DNA from: JBEKIK01 sp050013075
GTDB lineage: Bacteria > Planctomycetota > Planctomycetia > Pirellulales > Thermoguttaceae
DNA: 64,000 nt
Direction of reading: 5' to 3'
Assembly (NCBI GenBank): GCA_050013075.1
Contig: JBEKFZ010000003.1
Coordinates: 1-64,000 of the forward strand
Below are positions 44,524 to 52,372 of this stretch, piece by piece (the first letter of the stretch is position 1; each line of letters begins with the position of its first letter). Made by a program: the position numbers and the translations under genes. The notes under the pieces were generated by a model. It saw nothing but the letters and a program-made list of their open reading frames with translations, searched no databases and was not told the origin of the DNA.

Positions 44524-45219
44524 ATGAATTCCGTGGCGATCATTACCGCACGAGGCGGCAGTCGGCGGATTCCGCGCAAAAACATCCGCGATTTTCTGGG
44601 CAAGCCGATCCTCGGCTATCCAATCGCCGCGGCCCTTGAATCGGGTTGTTTTCAGGAAGTCATGGTTTCGACCGACGATGAGGAGATCGCCGAAATTGCC
44701 CGAAAATTTGGAGCCACGGTGCCTTTCATGCGGTCGGCCAAAACCTCCGACGATTTCGCCACTACGGCCGACGTGCTCAAGGAGGTTTTGGCCGAATACT
44801 CGCGCCGCGGCCGCGAATTCGAGGCGGCTTGTTGCATTTATCCGACGGCCGCGCTCGTGACGGCGGAACGCTTGCGCGAGGGAATGCGTATTCTCGCCGC
44901 CGATGTGACGTTGGAAAGCGTGATGCCGGTCCTCCGCTTCGGATACCCGATCCAGCGCGCCTTGAAGATCGAAAACTCGCGGCTTTCCATGATTTCGCCG
45001 GAATACATGAACTCGCGGTCGCAAGACCTAATGCCGGTCTATCACGACGCCGGACAGTGGTATTGGTTCCGAACCGCGCCGTTTTTGCGAGCCGGCAAGA
45101 TTTCCGGCGAGTTTTGCGCTCCGGTGATTCTGGACGAGATGGACGCGCAAGACATCGACAACGAAGACGATTGGCGGCTTGCAGAGATGAAATATTGCTT
45201 GCGGAAGGAGATGCGTTGA
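44524..45219 (+). CDS. pseF: CMP-pseudaminic acid cytidylyltransferase
   Basis: The 231-residue protein activates pseudaminic acid with CTP. It begins at the conserved strand MNSVAIITARGGSRRIPRKN with the nucleotide-binding Arg-Gly-Gly-Ser, followed by PILGYPIAAALESG, and VSTDDEEIAEIARKFGA (about 51-67), as in NeuA, LegF and PseF enzymes. A frame to 44464 overlaps pseC and is not needed. A GAGGAAAC lies about 17 bases upstream, so the ribosome binding site is weak. Its stop overlaps the pseG start. The assignment to PseF over NeuA rests on the neighbours. Confidence 0.9.
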   Translation: MNSVAIITARGGSRRIPRKNIRDFLGKPILGYPIAAALESGCFQEVMVSTDDEEIAEIARKFGATVPFMRSAKTSDDFATTADVLKEVLAEYSRRGREFEAACCIYPTAALVTAERLREGMRILAADVTLESVMPVLRFGYPIQRALKIENSRLSMISPEYMNSRSQDLMPVYHDAGQWYWFRTAPFLRAGKISGEFCAPVILDEMDAQDIDNEDDWRLAEMKYCLRKEMR

Positions 45220-46253
45220 ACGCATTGTTGATTCGCGCCGACGCCGGCAAACAAATGGGCACGGGCCACGTCATGCGCACGCTGGCATTGGCCCAGGCAT
45301 GGCAAGACGCCGGCGGCAGCGTCCGATATGCGATGGCCGCTCCGTCGCCGGGCATTGCGGCGCGACTCAATGCCGAATCGGTGGAAATCGACGCGATTCA
45401 GGCCGCGCCGGGCAGCGACGATGATGCCCGACAAACCGTCGAACTGGCGCGAAAGCAAAACGCGGCTTGGGTTGTCGTTGACGGCTATCAGTTCAGCGGG
45501 AATTATCAGCGACTCATCAAGGAATCCGGGCTTCGGCTGTTGGTTTTGGACGACTACGGCCACGCCGATCACTACTGGGCCGATCTGGTGCTTAATCAGA
45601 ACCTTCACGCGAACGAAAGTTTGTATCGCAGCCGCGAGCCGCACACCCGGCTGCTGTTGGGCGTTCGATTCGCGCTGTTGCGGCGCGAGTTTCTCAAATG
45701 GCAGGGTTGGCAACGCGAAATTCCAGAACATCCTCGCAATATATTGGTCACCATGGGCGGTTCTGATCCTGACAACATAACGCTTCGCGTTGTCCAAGCA
45801 ATTCAGGGGTTGTCGCTGGGTGATGTATGTGTCCGAGTTGTTGTTGGTGGCGGAAATCCACACAGAGAAAGTTTGGTGGAAGCTGTCGCGTCTTCGCCTA
45901 GATTTGACCTTATTTATGATGTTCGCAACATGCCTGAATTATTGTCGCAGGCCGATATGGTTGTCACGGCTGGTGGAAGCACTTTATGGGAAATTGCTCT
46001 GCTGGCGTTGCCTAGCATTGTCATTGTAATTGCTCGGAATCAGTCAGACGCTACTCGACTTCTTTCCGAGCGCGGGCAATGCCGGCTTTTGGGCGATGCA
46101 GGGTCGCTCTCATCGTTGTTCTTGGAACGTGCGATAAAAGAGTTGTTTTATGACCGTGAATGCCGCGAATCGCTAAGTCGCAATATCGCAATGTTGGTGG
46201 ACGGCCTCGGCGGTCAGCGGATTTGTCAATTACTTTGTGAGTCTAGCCCATGA
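45216..46253 (+). CDS. pseG: UDP-sugar hydrolase of the pseudaminic acid pathway
   Basis: The 345-residue protein has a GT-B fold like MurG/WecB and hydrolyses UDP from UDP-2,4-diacetamido-2,4,6-trideoxy-L-altrose. The opening NALLIRADAGKQMGTGHVMR carries the PseG catalytic-site GTGHVMR, and the C-domain has MPELLSQADMVVTAGGSTLWE (about 233-254). The start is a TTG at 45216, with AAGGAG 5 bases upstream, in a TTGA overlap with the pseF stop; an open frame to 44829 is an artefact. A sharp change in base composition falls inside the gene at about codon 176, between the two domains: 45301-45360 has 44 G/C of 60, while 45901-45960 has 25 of 60. Confidence 0.92.
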   Translation: MNALLIRADAGKQMGTGHVMRTLALAQAWQDAGGSVRYAMAAPSPGIAARLNAESVEIDAIQAAPGSDDDARQTVELARKQNAAWVVVDGYQFSGNYQRLIKESGLRLLVLDDYGHADHYWADLVLNQNLHANESLYRSREPHTRLLLGVRFALLRREFLKWQGWQREIPEHPRNILVTMGGSDPDNITLRVVQAIQGLSLGDVCVRVVVGGGNPHRESLVEAVASSPRFDLIYDVRNMPELLSQADMVVTAGGSTLWEIALLALPSIVIVIARNQSDATRLLSERGQCRLLGDAGSLSSLFLERAIKELFYDRECRESLSRNIAMLVDGLGGQRICQLLCESSP

Positions 46254-46849
46254 AAAACATTGTCGAATTGCGCGACGTTCGCCCCGACGACAAGGAAACG
46301 CTTCGCACGTGGCGAAACCTCCCTCATATTTCCAAATACATGTTCCAAGATCACCATGTAACCGTTGAGGAACATGAGCGTTGGTTTCCTGCGGCGATGG
46401 CCGACCCAAGAAGAAAGTATTGGATCGTATCGCGTCAAAACCGCGATATTGGTCTTGTCAACATTTGTGATATTGATGCGAGCAGCGGGCGTTGTTATGG
46501 GGGCATTTACATCGCCGACAAAAGCGAGCAGATGTCCGGCTCCGGGGTTTTTGCCGAGTATGCAATGTTGTATCAGGTATTCGAGGTCTTGAAGTTGAAC
46601 AAGTTTTGCGGCGAAGTCATGGCGTTCAATACCCGTGCATGCCAACTTCACCGAAGGCTCGGATTCCAGCAAGAGGGCTATTTTCGGGAACATGTGCGCA
46701 AAGGCGATCAACTTGTAGATGTTTATTTCTTTGCAATGTTGCGTCGCGATTGGGAAACGCAACGTGCCGTTATCGAAAACATGTTGGAGCCGCTAGTCGC
46801 TTTGTTGGAAAAACGTGGGAAGTCTGCCGGCGTTTCCCCTAATGTATGA
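46250..46849 (+). CDS. pseH: UDP-amino-sugar N-acyltransferase (GNAT)
   Basis: This 199-residue GNAT acyltransferase modifies the 4-amino group of the PseC product; the usual donor is acetyl-CoA. Its N-terminus reads VELRDVRPDDKETLRTWRNL, with ISKYMFQDHHVTVEEHERWF next (about 30-49), and EVLKLNKFCGEVMAFNTRACQLHRRLGFQQEG (in part, about 109-143) is the CoA-binding and catalytic core. The tail of about 30 residues beyond the core is a helix. The ATG is in ATGA overlap with the pseG stop. The neighbouring ACP and KAS III suggest that an acyl-ACP, not acetyl-CoA, could be its donor here; that is inference. Confidence 0.88.
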   Translation: MKNIVELRDVRPDDKETLRTWRNLPHISKYMFQDHHVTVEEHERWFPAAMADPRRKYWIVSRQNRDIGLVNICDIDASSGRCYGGIYIADKSEQMSGSGVFAEYAMLYQVFEVLKLNKFCGEVMAFNTRACQLHRRLGFQQEGYFREHVRKGDQLVDVYFFAMLRRDWETQRAVIENMLEPLVALLEKRGKSAGVSPNV

Positions 46850-46916
46850 TTCCATGTAAAAATGAACCAACGCGGTTTTATCATTCATTAAACATACTTC
46901 TAAAAGGAGCCAATGT

Positions 46917-47150
46917 ATGACCGAGGCTGACATATTCTCCATGATTGCTGATGCCCTGGGAGTTCAACGGGAAAAAGTCACCAAAGACAGTGTGGCGGGG
47001 GACATCGCCGAGTGGGATTCTATGGGAACTCTTTTGCTGCTGGCTCAACTTAGTAGCCGAGGCGTTTCAATTGTTACGGGCGAAACAGAATGCCTACAGT
47101 CCGCAAGCGGAATTATTGCAGAATTCCAGAAAGCCGGCAAATTGCAATGA
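46917..47150 (+). CDS. Acyl carrier protein
   Basis: The 77-residue protein has the phosphopantetheine site in EWDSMGTLLLLAQL (Ser35, with the DSM motif typical of polysaccharide- and NRPS-type carriers), an acidic four-helix pattern and normal length. AAAGGAGCC lies just upstream of ATG 46917. The stop overlaps the KAS III start by ATGA, so the two are translated together. No other fatty-acid genes are near. Its placement between pseH and pseI suggests it carries an acyl group for a sugar of this pathway, or a dedicated intermediate. The phosphopantetheinyl transferase would have to come from elsewhere in the genome. Confidence 0.85.
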   Translation: MTEADIFSMIADALGVQREKVTKDSVAGDIAEWDSMGTLLLLAQLSSRGVSIVTGETECLQSASGIIAEFQKAGKLQ

Positions 47151-48175
47151 GCTTCTATTTACGAGCGATCGATTATATTTTGCCGCCCGATCGTCTAACG
47201 AATGACGATTTGGTGAAAATGAACCCCAGTTGGAATGCGGCAAGCATTTTTGCAAAGACAGGCATCCGCAGTCGTCCGGTCACCGCACCCGGCGAGACTG
47301 CCGCGGACCTTGGTTGCCAGGCAGTCGAGAAACTATTTCAACAGACGGGATTTGATCGTTCGAAGATTGACGCCATTCTGTTCTGCACTCAGTCCGCTGA
47401 CTACTATCTTCCGACGTCTGCATGTCTGATGCAATCGCGTCTCAAACTCTCCACGTCGTGCGCGGCATTTGACGTCAATCTTGGGTGTTCCGGGTTCACG
47501 TACAGCCTTTGGATTGCCGGCGCATTGATCGAATCCGGATCGGCATCCAATGTCCTTGTTATTGCCGGTGATACTTTTGCCAAATACTGTAATCCCCATG
47601 ATATTGTAACCGCGACGATCTTTGCCGACGGCGCCGCAGCCGTTTTGCTGACACGTGACTCCAAGGACGCCATGGCGACGATCGGCCCAACCGTTTTGGG
47701 AACGGACGGACGCGGAGGCGAGTACCTGATTGTCCGCGACGGCGGTGCACGCCGCCGACAATGTGATAATATGCATTCAGCCCAGCATTCACGTCCCGAG
47801 GACGCTTACCTTTTTATGAACGGGCCGGAAGTATTCAGTTTCACCCTAAATTGCGTACCAGGCGGAATTCAGCGGCTGTTAGAGCGAGTCAACTTATTGC
47901 CAGCGGAGGTGGACCATTACCTTTTCCATCAGGCAAACTGTTTCATGCTGAATCAGTTACGAATGAAAGTAGCTATTCCGCCCGAAAAATTTCCAATCGA
48001 TCTGGAAGACATCGGCAATACCGCCGGCGCATCATTGCCAATTCTGATTAAGCGTTGTATTGACAAGAATTTATTCAAGGCTGGCGAAAAATGCATCCTA
48101 GTGGGTTTTGGCGTCGGCTTCTCATGGGCGGTTACTTACATGGAGTGGGGCGTGCGGCCCGCTGTCGCTAAATAG
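47147..48175 (+). CDS. 3-oxoacyl-ACP synthase III-like enzyme
   Basis: The 342-residue KAS III-family protein has a full catalytic triad: Cys114 in DVNLGCSGFTYSLW, His261 in YLFHQANCFMLN, and Asn291 in DIGNTAGASLP. FabH normally condenses acetyl-CoA with malonyl-ACP to acetoacetyl-ACP. Its immediate coupling to a carrier protein (ATGA overlap) inside a pseudaminic acid cluster suggests a dedicated short-chain acyl-ACP, for example an acetoacetyl or hydroxybutyryl group transferred to the sugar by PseH; the chain is not determined. KAS III genes occur in other surface-sugar clusters. It ends 34 bases before pseI. Confidence 0.85.
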   Translation: MSFYLRAIDYILPPDRLTNDDLVKMNPSWNAASIFAKTGIRSRPVTAPGETAADLGCQAVEKLFQQTGFDRSKIDAILFCTQSADYYLPTSACLMQSRLKLSTSCAAFDVNLGCSGFTYSLWIAGALIESGSASNVLVIAGDTFAKYCNPHDIVTATIFADGAAAVLLTRDSKDAMATIGPTVLGTDGRGGEYLIVRDGGARRRQCDNMHSAQHSRPEDAYLFMNGPEVFSFTLNCVPGGIQRLLERVNLLPAEVDHYLFHQANCFMLNQLRMKVAIPPEKFPIDLEDIGNTAGASLPILIKRCIDKNLFKAGEKCILVGFGVGFSWAVTYMEWGVRPAVAK

Positions 48176-48209
48176 GACTACAGCAAAGAGCAGCAAAGCG
48201 GATTAAACG

Positions 48210-49259
48210 ATGACGGATATTAAACTTTCAAACTGCTTCATCGGCCCGGCCTTCCCCGTTTACGTGATTGCCGAGCTTTCGGCGAATCACAATCAGGACT
48301 TCGAGCAGGCCGTACGATTGGTGCGGGCCGCCAAAGAGGCCGGCGCCGATGCGGTGAAGCTGCAAACCTACACGCCAGATACGATCACGATCCGCTCCGA
48401 TCGGCCGGAGTTTCGCGTCGGCGGCGGGACGATTTGGGACGGACGCACGCTCTACGATCTTTACGCCGAAGCATACACGCCTTGGGATTGGCAACCGAAA
48501 CTAAAACAATTGGCCGATGACATCGGCATTCATTTGTTTTCCACGCCGTTTGATCCAACAGCCGTCGATTTTTTGGAAGCGATGAACGTACCGGCGTACA
48601 AAATCGCCTCGTTCGAACTGGTCGATCTGCCGCTGGTGCGGAAAATCGCAAAAACCGGCAAGCCGATCATCATGTCGACCGGCATGGCCACACTGGCCGA
48701 AATCGACGAGGCGGTGCAAACGATCCGCGAGGCCGGTGGACGCGAGTTGGCCCTGCTGAAATGCACGAGCGGTTATCCGGCCCTGCCCGAGGAAATGAAC
48801 CTCCGCACGATTCCGCACTTGGCCGAGGCGTTCGGCGTGCCGGTCGGGCTTTCCGATCACACGCTGGACAATGCATCGGCAGTGGCCGCCGTGTCACTGG
48901 GAGCGTGCATTGTGGAAAAACATTTTACGCTTTCGCGGGCCGTGCCAGGGCCGGACAGCGCGTTTTCGGTGGAGCCGGCCGAGTTTCGAGCGATGGTCGA
49001 TGCCATTCACACGGCGGAAAAGGCGTTGGGACGGGTTCACTACGGCGTCAATCCGCGCGAAGCCGCCGGCCGCGTGTTTCGCCGGTCATTGTATGTTGTG
49101 AAAGATGTTAAAGCCGGCGAAGTGTTCACCGATGAAAATGTGCGGTCGATTCGGCCCGCCAACGGCTTGCCGCCTAAGCACTTGGCTGAAATCCTCGGCC
49201 GCCGCGCCGGTCAGGCGATTCCGGCCGGCACGCCCTTGAGTTGGGAGTTGTTGGGTTAG
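48210..49259 (+). CDS. pseI: Pseudaminic acid synthase
   Basis: The 349-residue NeuB-family enzyme condenses 2,4-diacetamido-2,4,6-trideoxy-altrose with phosphoenolpyruvate to pseudaminic acid. Typical residues are VYVIAELSANHNQDFEQAVR (about 15-34), AGADAVKLQTYTPDTIT, STPFDPTAVDFLEAM, YKIASFELVDLPLVRKIA and GLSDHTLDN, and the antifreeze-like SAF domain at about 285-349 (RSLYVVKDVKAGEVFTDENV). The high-G+C codon use returns here after the lower-G+C pseH-acp-KAS block. Lengths and motifs point to PseI among NeuB-like proteins. It follows KAS III by 34 bases with an AGCAAAG upstream. Confidence 0.93.
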   Translation: MTDIKLSNCFIGPAFPVYVIAELSANHNQDFEQAVRLVRAAKEAGADAVKLQTYTPDTITIRSDRPEFRVGGGTIWDGRTLYDLYAEAYTPWDWQPKLKQLADDIGIHLFSTPFDPTAVDFLEAMNVPAYKIASFELVDLPLVRKIAKTGKPIIMSTGMATLAEIDEAVQTIREAGGRELALLKCTSGYPALPEEMNLRTIPHLAEAFGVPVGLSDHTLDNASAVAAVSLGACIVEKHFTLSRAVPGPDSAFSVEPAEFRAMVDAIHTAEKALGRVHYGVNPREAAGRVFRRSLYVVKDVKAGEVFTDENVRSIRPANGLPPKHLAEILGRRAGQAIPAGTPLSWELLG

Positions 49260-49289
49260 GGCTAAGAATTGCCTTCCTCTGATTCCACA

Positions 49290-50849
49290 ATGGCAGCCGA
49301 TCCATCCATCAACGCTTGCGAAGAGACGCCCATCGAGGTTGACGCTTGCGGCGTGATGGTACCCGCTCCGGCGCCGATCCATTTTGGCCAAGCGGTCGGC
49401 AAAATCGGCCGATTGAGCAGCATCTATTTGTTCGGCGGCATCGTGCCGCCGCTGATTTCGATGGTGCTGTTGAGGGTATTCACCCAATACATCGCGCCGT
49501 CACAAATGGACATCGTCACACTGGCGACGCGCATCGCCGGGCCATTGCAGATTTTCGTCACGCTTTGCTTCGTCAACGGCTTGCGGATGCAGTATTTTCG
49601 CTTCGACGAACCACAGCGGCCGCGGTTGTTGCGGACCATGTTGCTGGGCCAGATCGGCGCGTCGGCCTTGATCGGCGTTGTTCTGTCGATCGCGGGCGTG
49701 TGGGCGGCCGGATGGATGCTGCCTAAACTCCCGCTCACGCCGAAATACGTCTTTGATCTTTGGCTGATGGTGGTCTGGGGATGTTTTTTCGCCGGGCTGA
49801 TCGACTTGGCCACCTGCGCCTCGCAATTGATGGAACGGGCCACGACGACCGTCTCGTTGAACTTCACGAACTATCTCTCCCAAGCCGGATTGGGCGTTTT
49901 CGCGGTCGTTTTTTTCGGTTGGCAGGGCTTCGGCCGTCAAGGCACCATTTTTTTGGGCCTGGTCGTCGCTGGCGCGGCCGGCGCAGCGTTCTTGTGGCGG
50001 CAGGGACAGGGCTGGTTCGATCCCAAAATGTTTCGGCGCGTTGGCGGTATGGGACTGACCTTCATCCCGCACAACATGGCCAACAATCTCCAGTTTGCCT
50101 TGAACGCATGGATGTTGAATACGAAAGCCCCGCCGGGGTGTCTGGCCGTGTACGGAATTGCCCAGGCGTTCGCCAGTTTGATCGACCTGCCGGTGCAGTC
50201 GCTGCTCAGCGCCGCGTATCCGACGCTGGCTCGGCTCATGAACGACGGCGGCGCCGAATCCCGCCGCCAGCAAGCGCGGCTGTACACGCTATTGGCCGTC
50301 GGCATCGCCGTGTTGTTGCTGGGATCGGCGTTGTTTTCGCCGGTGGCGATCCGCCTGTGCACCACTCCCGCCTACCACGAAGCGGCAAATGTGGTGATAT
50401 TACTCATTTTGGCGTGGATGTTCCAAAGCCTCTACAACTTAGTCTTGCAGCCACTGTTCTATTTCGGCGGCGGGTTCGGCGTGGCGACTGCGTCGGTCTC
50501 GGCCGTCCTTTCCACGTTCCTCTTTTCCCTTTTGCTGATCCCGCGGTGGGGAATGTACGGCGCGGCCTGGGCCGTGGTCGGCTGTTTCGCCGTGAAGTTC
50601 GTCGTGGCAGCCGTGGCGAGCACGTGTTTTTACCGCCTTCCTTGGGAGATTTCCAAAATCGTGCGGGCGTTGGCGTGCGCCGCCATCTTGGTCGGCCTCG
50701 ATATCTGGCTTGTCGATAAGTTGGAATTTATGTTGGCGGTTGCCTTGAAGTGCGGCTTGTTTCTGGCCATATTGCCGCTACTGTTGACCATGCGAGTGGT
50801 CAGCATCGGGGAATTGCTCCGACTGAAAGGCATGGTCTTTGCGAAATAG
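49290..50849 (+). CDS. Polysaccharide flippase (Wzx/MATE-like)
   Basis: The 519-residue protein has about 12-14 membrane helices from residue 55 onward (GRLSSIYLFGGIVPPLISMV, FVVFFGWQGF, FALNAWMLNTKAPPG and others). Hydrophobic density and length match the lipopolysaccharide flippases of the MOP superfamily, which move undecaprenyl-linked repeat units across the membrane. The N-terminal 45 residues are acidic and polar. The true start is uncertain: ATG 49290 is taken, with TTG 49269 and a later ATG possible, none with a good ribosome binding site. It ends 7 bases before the next gene and starts 30 bases after pseI, so it is in the Pse operon. Confidence 0.85.
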   Translation: MAADPSINACEETPIEVDACGVMVPAPAPIHFGQAVGKIGRLSSIYLFGGIVPPLISMVLLRVFTQYIAPSQMDIVTLATRIAGPLQIFVTLCFVNGLRMQYFRFDEPQRPRLLRTMLLGQIGASALIGVVLSIAGVWAAGWMLPKLPLTPKYVFDLWLMVVWGCFFAGLIDLATCASQLMERATTTVSLNFTNYLSQAGLGVFAVVFFGWQGFGRQGTIFLGLVVAGAAGAAFLWRQGQGWFDPKMFRRVGGMGLTFIPHNMANNLQFALNAWMLNTKAPPGCLAVYGIAQAFASLIDLPVQSLLSAAYPTLARLMNDGGAESRRQQARLYTLLAVGIAVLLLGSALFSPVAIRLCTTPAYHEAANVVILLILAWMFQSLYNLVLQPLFYFGGGFGVATASVSAVLSTFLFSLLLIPRWGMYGAAWAVVGCFAVKFVVAAVASTCFYRLPWEISKIVRALACAAILVGLDIWLVDKLEFMLAVALKCGLFLAILPLLLTMRVVSIGELLRLKGMVFAK

Positions 50850-50856
50850 AGTGACG

Positions 50857-52011
50857 ATGCTAGAACGAGAGCGAGATTTGCACGTGTGTTTGACGCCTTA
50901 CCACACGTTCTTGGCGACGCTGATCGCCTGGGCGCGGCGTCATGAGGCCGACAGCCGGATGGTCCTCGTCGAGTATCGTTTTGACGCGAGTATTTTGCGC
51001 GAATCACTGCGAAGCTGGAAGGCGTCGCCGTTTTCCGACGTCCTTTCCATAAAGACGATTCCGTGGTGGTTCAATGACTTTTTGCTGACGATTCTCTCTC
51101 CCGGTCGCGTTGAAGCGATCCGCATTTATGCCCGCGCGGGAAGGAATTTGAAACTCTTGGCCCGCTACACGGAGAAATTCGCGCCGACGCGGGTTTATGT
51201 TTACAACGACTGGATGGACCTGTCCCAAGGGGTCATGCACTTCGCCAAACAAATCGATCCGGCGGCAAGGTGCGTGTATGTCGAGGACGGCATCGCTGCA
51301 TATGTCTGTTCGCAAGAACACCAAGACGCGGACACCCGAAAACACCGCTTGTTCCGTAAGCTGTTCATCGGGTCGCCGTGGTTTGAGTTTGTCTCAATAT
51401 TCGGCACGAGCCGTTGGATCGACGAGTGCATGATGCTGTTCCCCGATCTGCGATTGCCCGAACTGAAAAAACATCCGACGGCGGAAATTCCTCGCACGGC
51501 GTTGACAGATTCGGAGTTTTTGCGATGGAACGGCGATTTGCTGAAACGTCACGGTGCGGACGTCGACTCGATGACGGACATCGGGTGCGTTTTGGCCGTT
51601 CCCGCCACCACCGGCCACGAAGACATCGCGGCATGGAAGAGAATCGTCGATCTTGCGTCGGAGGCGATGCGCCGCCAAGGTCTGCGGACGGCCGTCAAGT
51701 ATCATCCCCGCGAATTCTTGAAGGATTATCTTGACGTAGCCTCTCGTTCAGGCATTTTGATTCTTCCGCAAAAGGTATCCATGGAAAATGTTGGCTTGCA
51801 ATTCCTGCCGCATTTGAAGTGCATGATCGGAGACACTTCCTCGTGTCTTTTGTCGGCGAAATGGATGTCGCCATCCTCGAAGATCATCGCTTGTGCTGGA
51901 ACGACTAACCATACATTTTCGGTGAAGCCTTTTGCAGTGCTTGCCAAGGCGGGTTGCAGCATTGCAGGGGACGAAGACGAATTGCGAAGAACTCTTGCCG
52001 ACGACGAATGA
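50857..52011 (+). CDS. Candidate pseudaminyltransferase (sialyltransferase-like motifs)
   Basis: The 384-residue protein has no signal or membrane segment. It carries the paired motifs of bacterial sialyltransferases: an E/D-D-G motif (YVEDGIAAYV, residues 143-145), an HP motif (KYHPRE, 281-286), and a Ser/Thr-rich loop (GDTSS, 325-329). These are shared by GT52, GT38 and polysialyltransferase-like GT-B enzymes that use CMP-sugars. Its location directly after the complete CMP-Pse pathway and a flippase makes CMP-pseudaminic acid the obvious donor. The family in the databases is unknown to me. G+C falls at about 51730, near codon 290, so the C-terminal quarter may be of other origin. The start could also be GTG 50851. 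Confidence 0.75.
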   Translation: MLERERDLHVCLTPYHTFLATLIAWARRHEADSRMVLVEYRFDASILRESLRSWKASPFSDVLSIKTIPWWFNDFLLTILSPGRVEAIRIYARAGRNLKLLARYTEKFAPTRVYVYNDWMDLSQGVMHFAKQIDPAARCVYVEDGIAAYVCSQEHQDADTRKHRLFRKLFIGSPWFEFVSIFGTSRWIDECMMLFPDLRLPELKKHPTAEIPRTALTDSEFLRWNGDLLKRHGADVDSMTDIGCVLAVPATTGHEDIAAWKRIVDLASEAMRRQGLRTAVKYHPREFLKDYLDVASRSGILILPQKVSMENVGLQFLPHLKCMIGDTSSCLLSAKWMSPSSKIIACAGTTNHTFSVKPFAVLAKAGCSIAGDEDELRRTLADDE

Positions 52012-52069
52012 CGGCCCCGTGAACAGAAACCGAAGGAACATCACCCAGTCGCAAAAAGGAAGAGAATCT

Positions 52070-52234
52070 TTGAAACGCGCCTGCATCACGGGCATTACGG
52101 GACAAGACGGCGTGCGTTGCGAAACCCTGGATGCGGGCAACACCTATATAGTGGATGCATTTTGGGACTATTTCCAGCAATTTTTCAGCGTCTTGTACAC
52201 TTGTGGAGTCACGCATTCAAGCCTTTTGGCGTGA
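52070..52234 (+). pseudogene. Fragment of a gmd start fused to unrelated sequence
   Basis: From TTG 52070, after AAAAGGAAG, the frame reads LKRACITGITGQDG, the start of GDP-mannose 4,6-dehydratase (compare ITGITGQDGSYL in the intact gmd at 19448-20422). Homology stops within about 15 codons, and the rest (VRCETLDAGNTY, to TGA 52232-52234) matches nothing. The matching tail of a gmd gene lies in the chimeric ORF ending at 53692. The gap to 52372 shows no gene. Confidence 0.7.
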
Positions 52235-52372
52235 CGGGAATTCCTGCTGAAAAGAAACCTTTTTTTCGATGAATCGCTGTCCTATGCTTCCGATTACGAT
52301 TAGTTTAATCGTTTGATCCAGGCCGGTTGCCGATTCAGTCGAATACAAAAACCGATAATGAGGTAACTAATA

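Noticed and set aside
44829..45215. Long open frame extending pseG leftward across pseF (474 codons in total)
   Set aside because: The extension is the third-frame shadow of G+C-rich pseF. The PseG N-terminus (NALLIRADAGK) begins at TTG 45216 with a proper AAGGAG, so the extra 129 codons are not coding.
49760..50719. 319-codon frame inside the flippase gene, and other frames opposite the Pse genes
   Set aside because: These are alternate-frame products of high G+C at third positions. The real proteins in frame have recognisable families.
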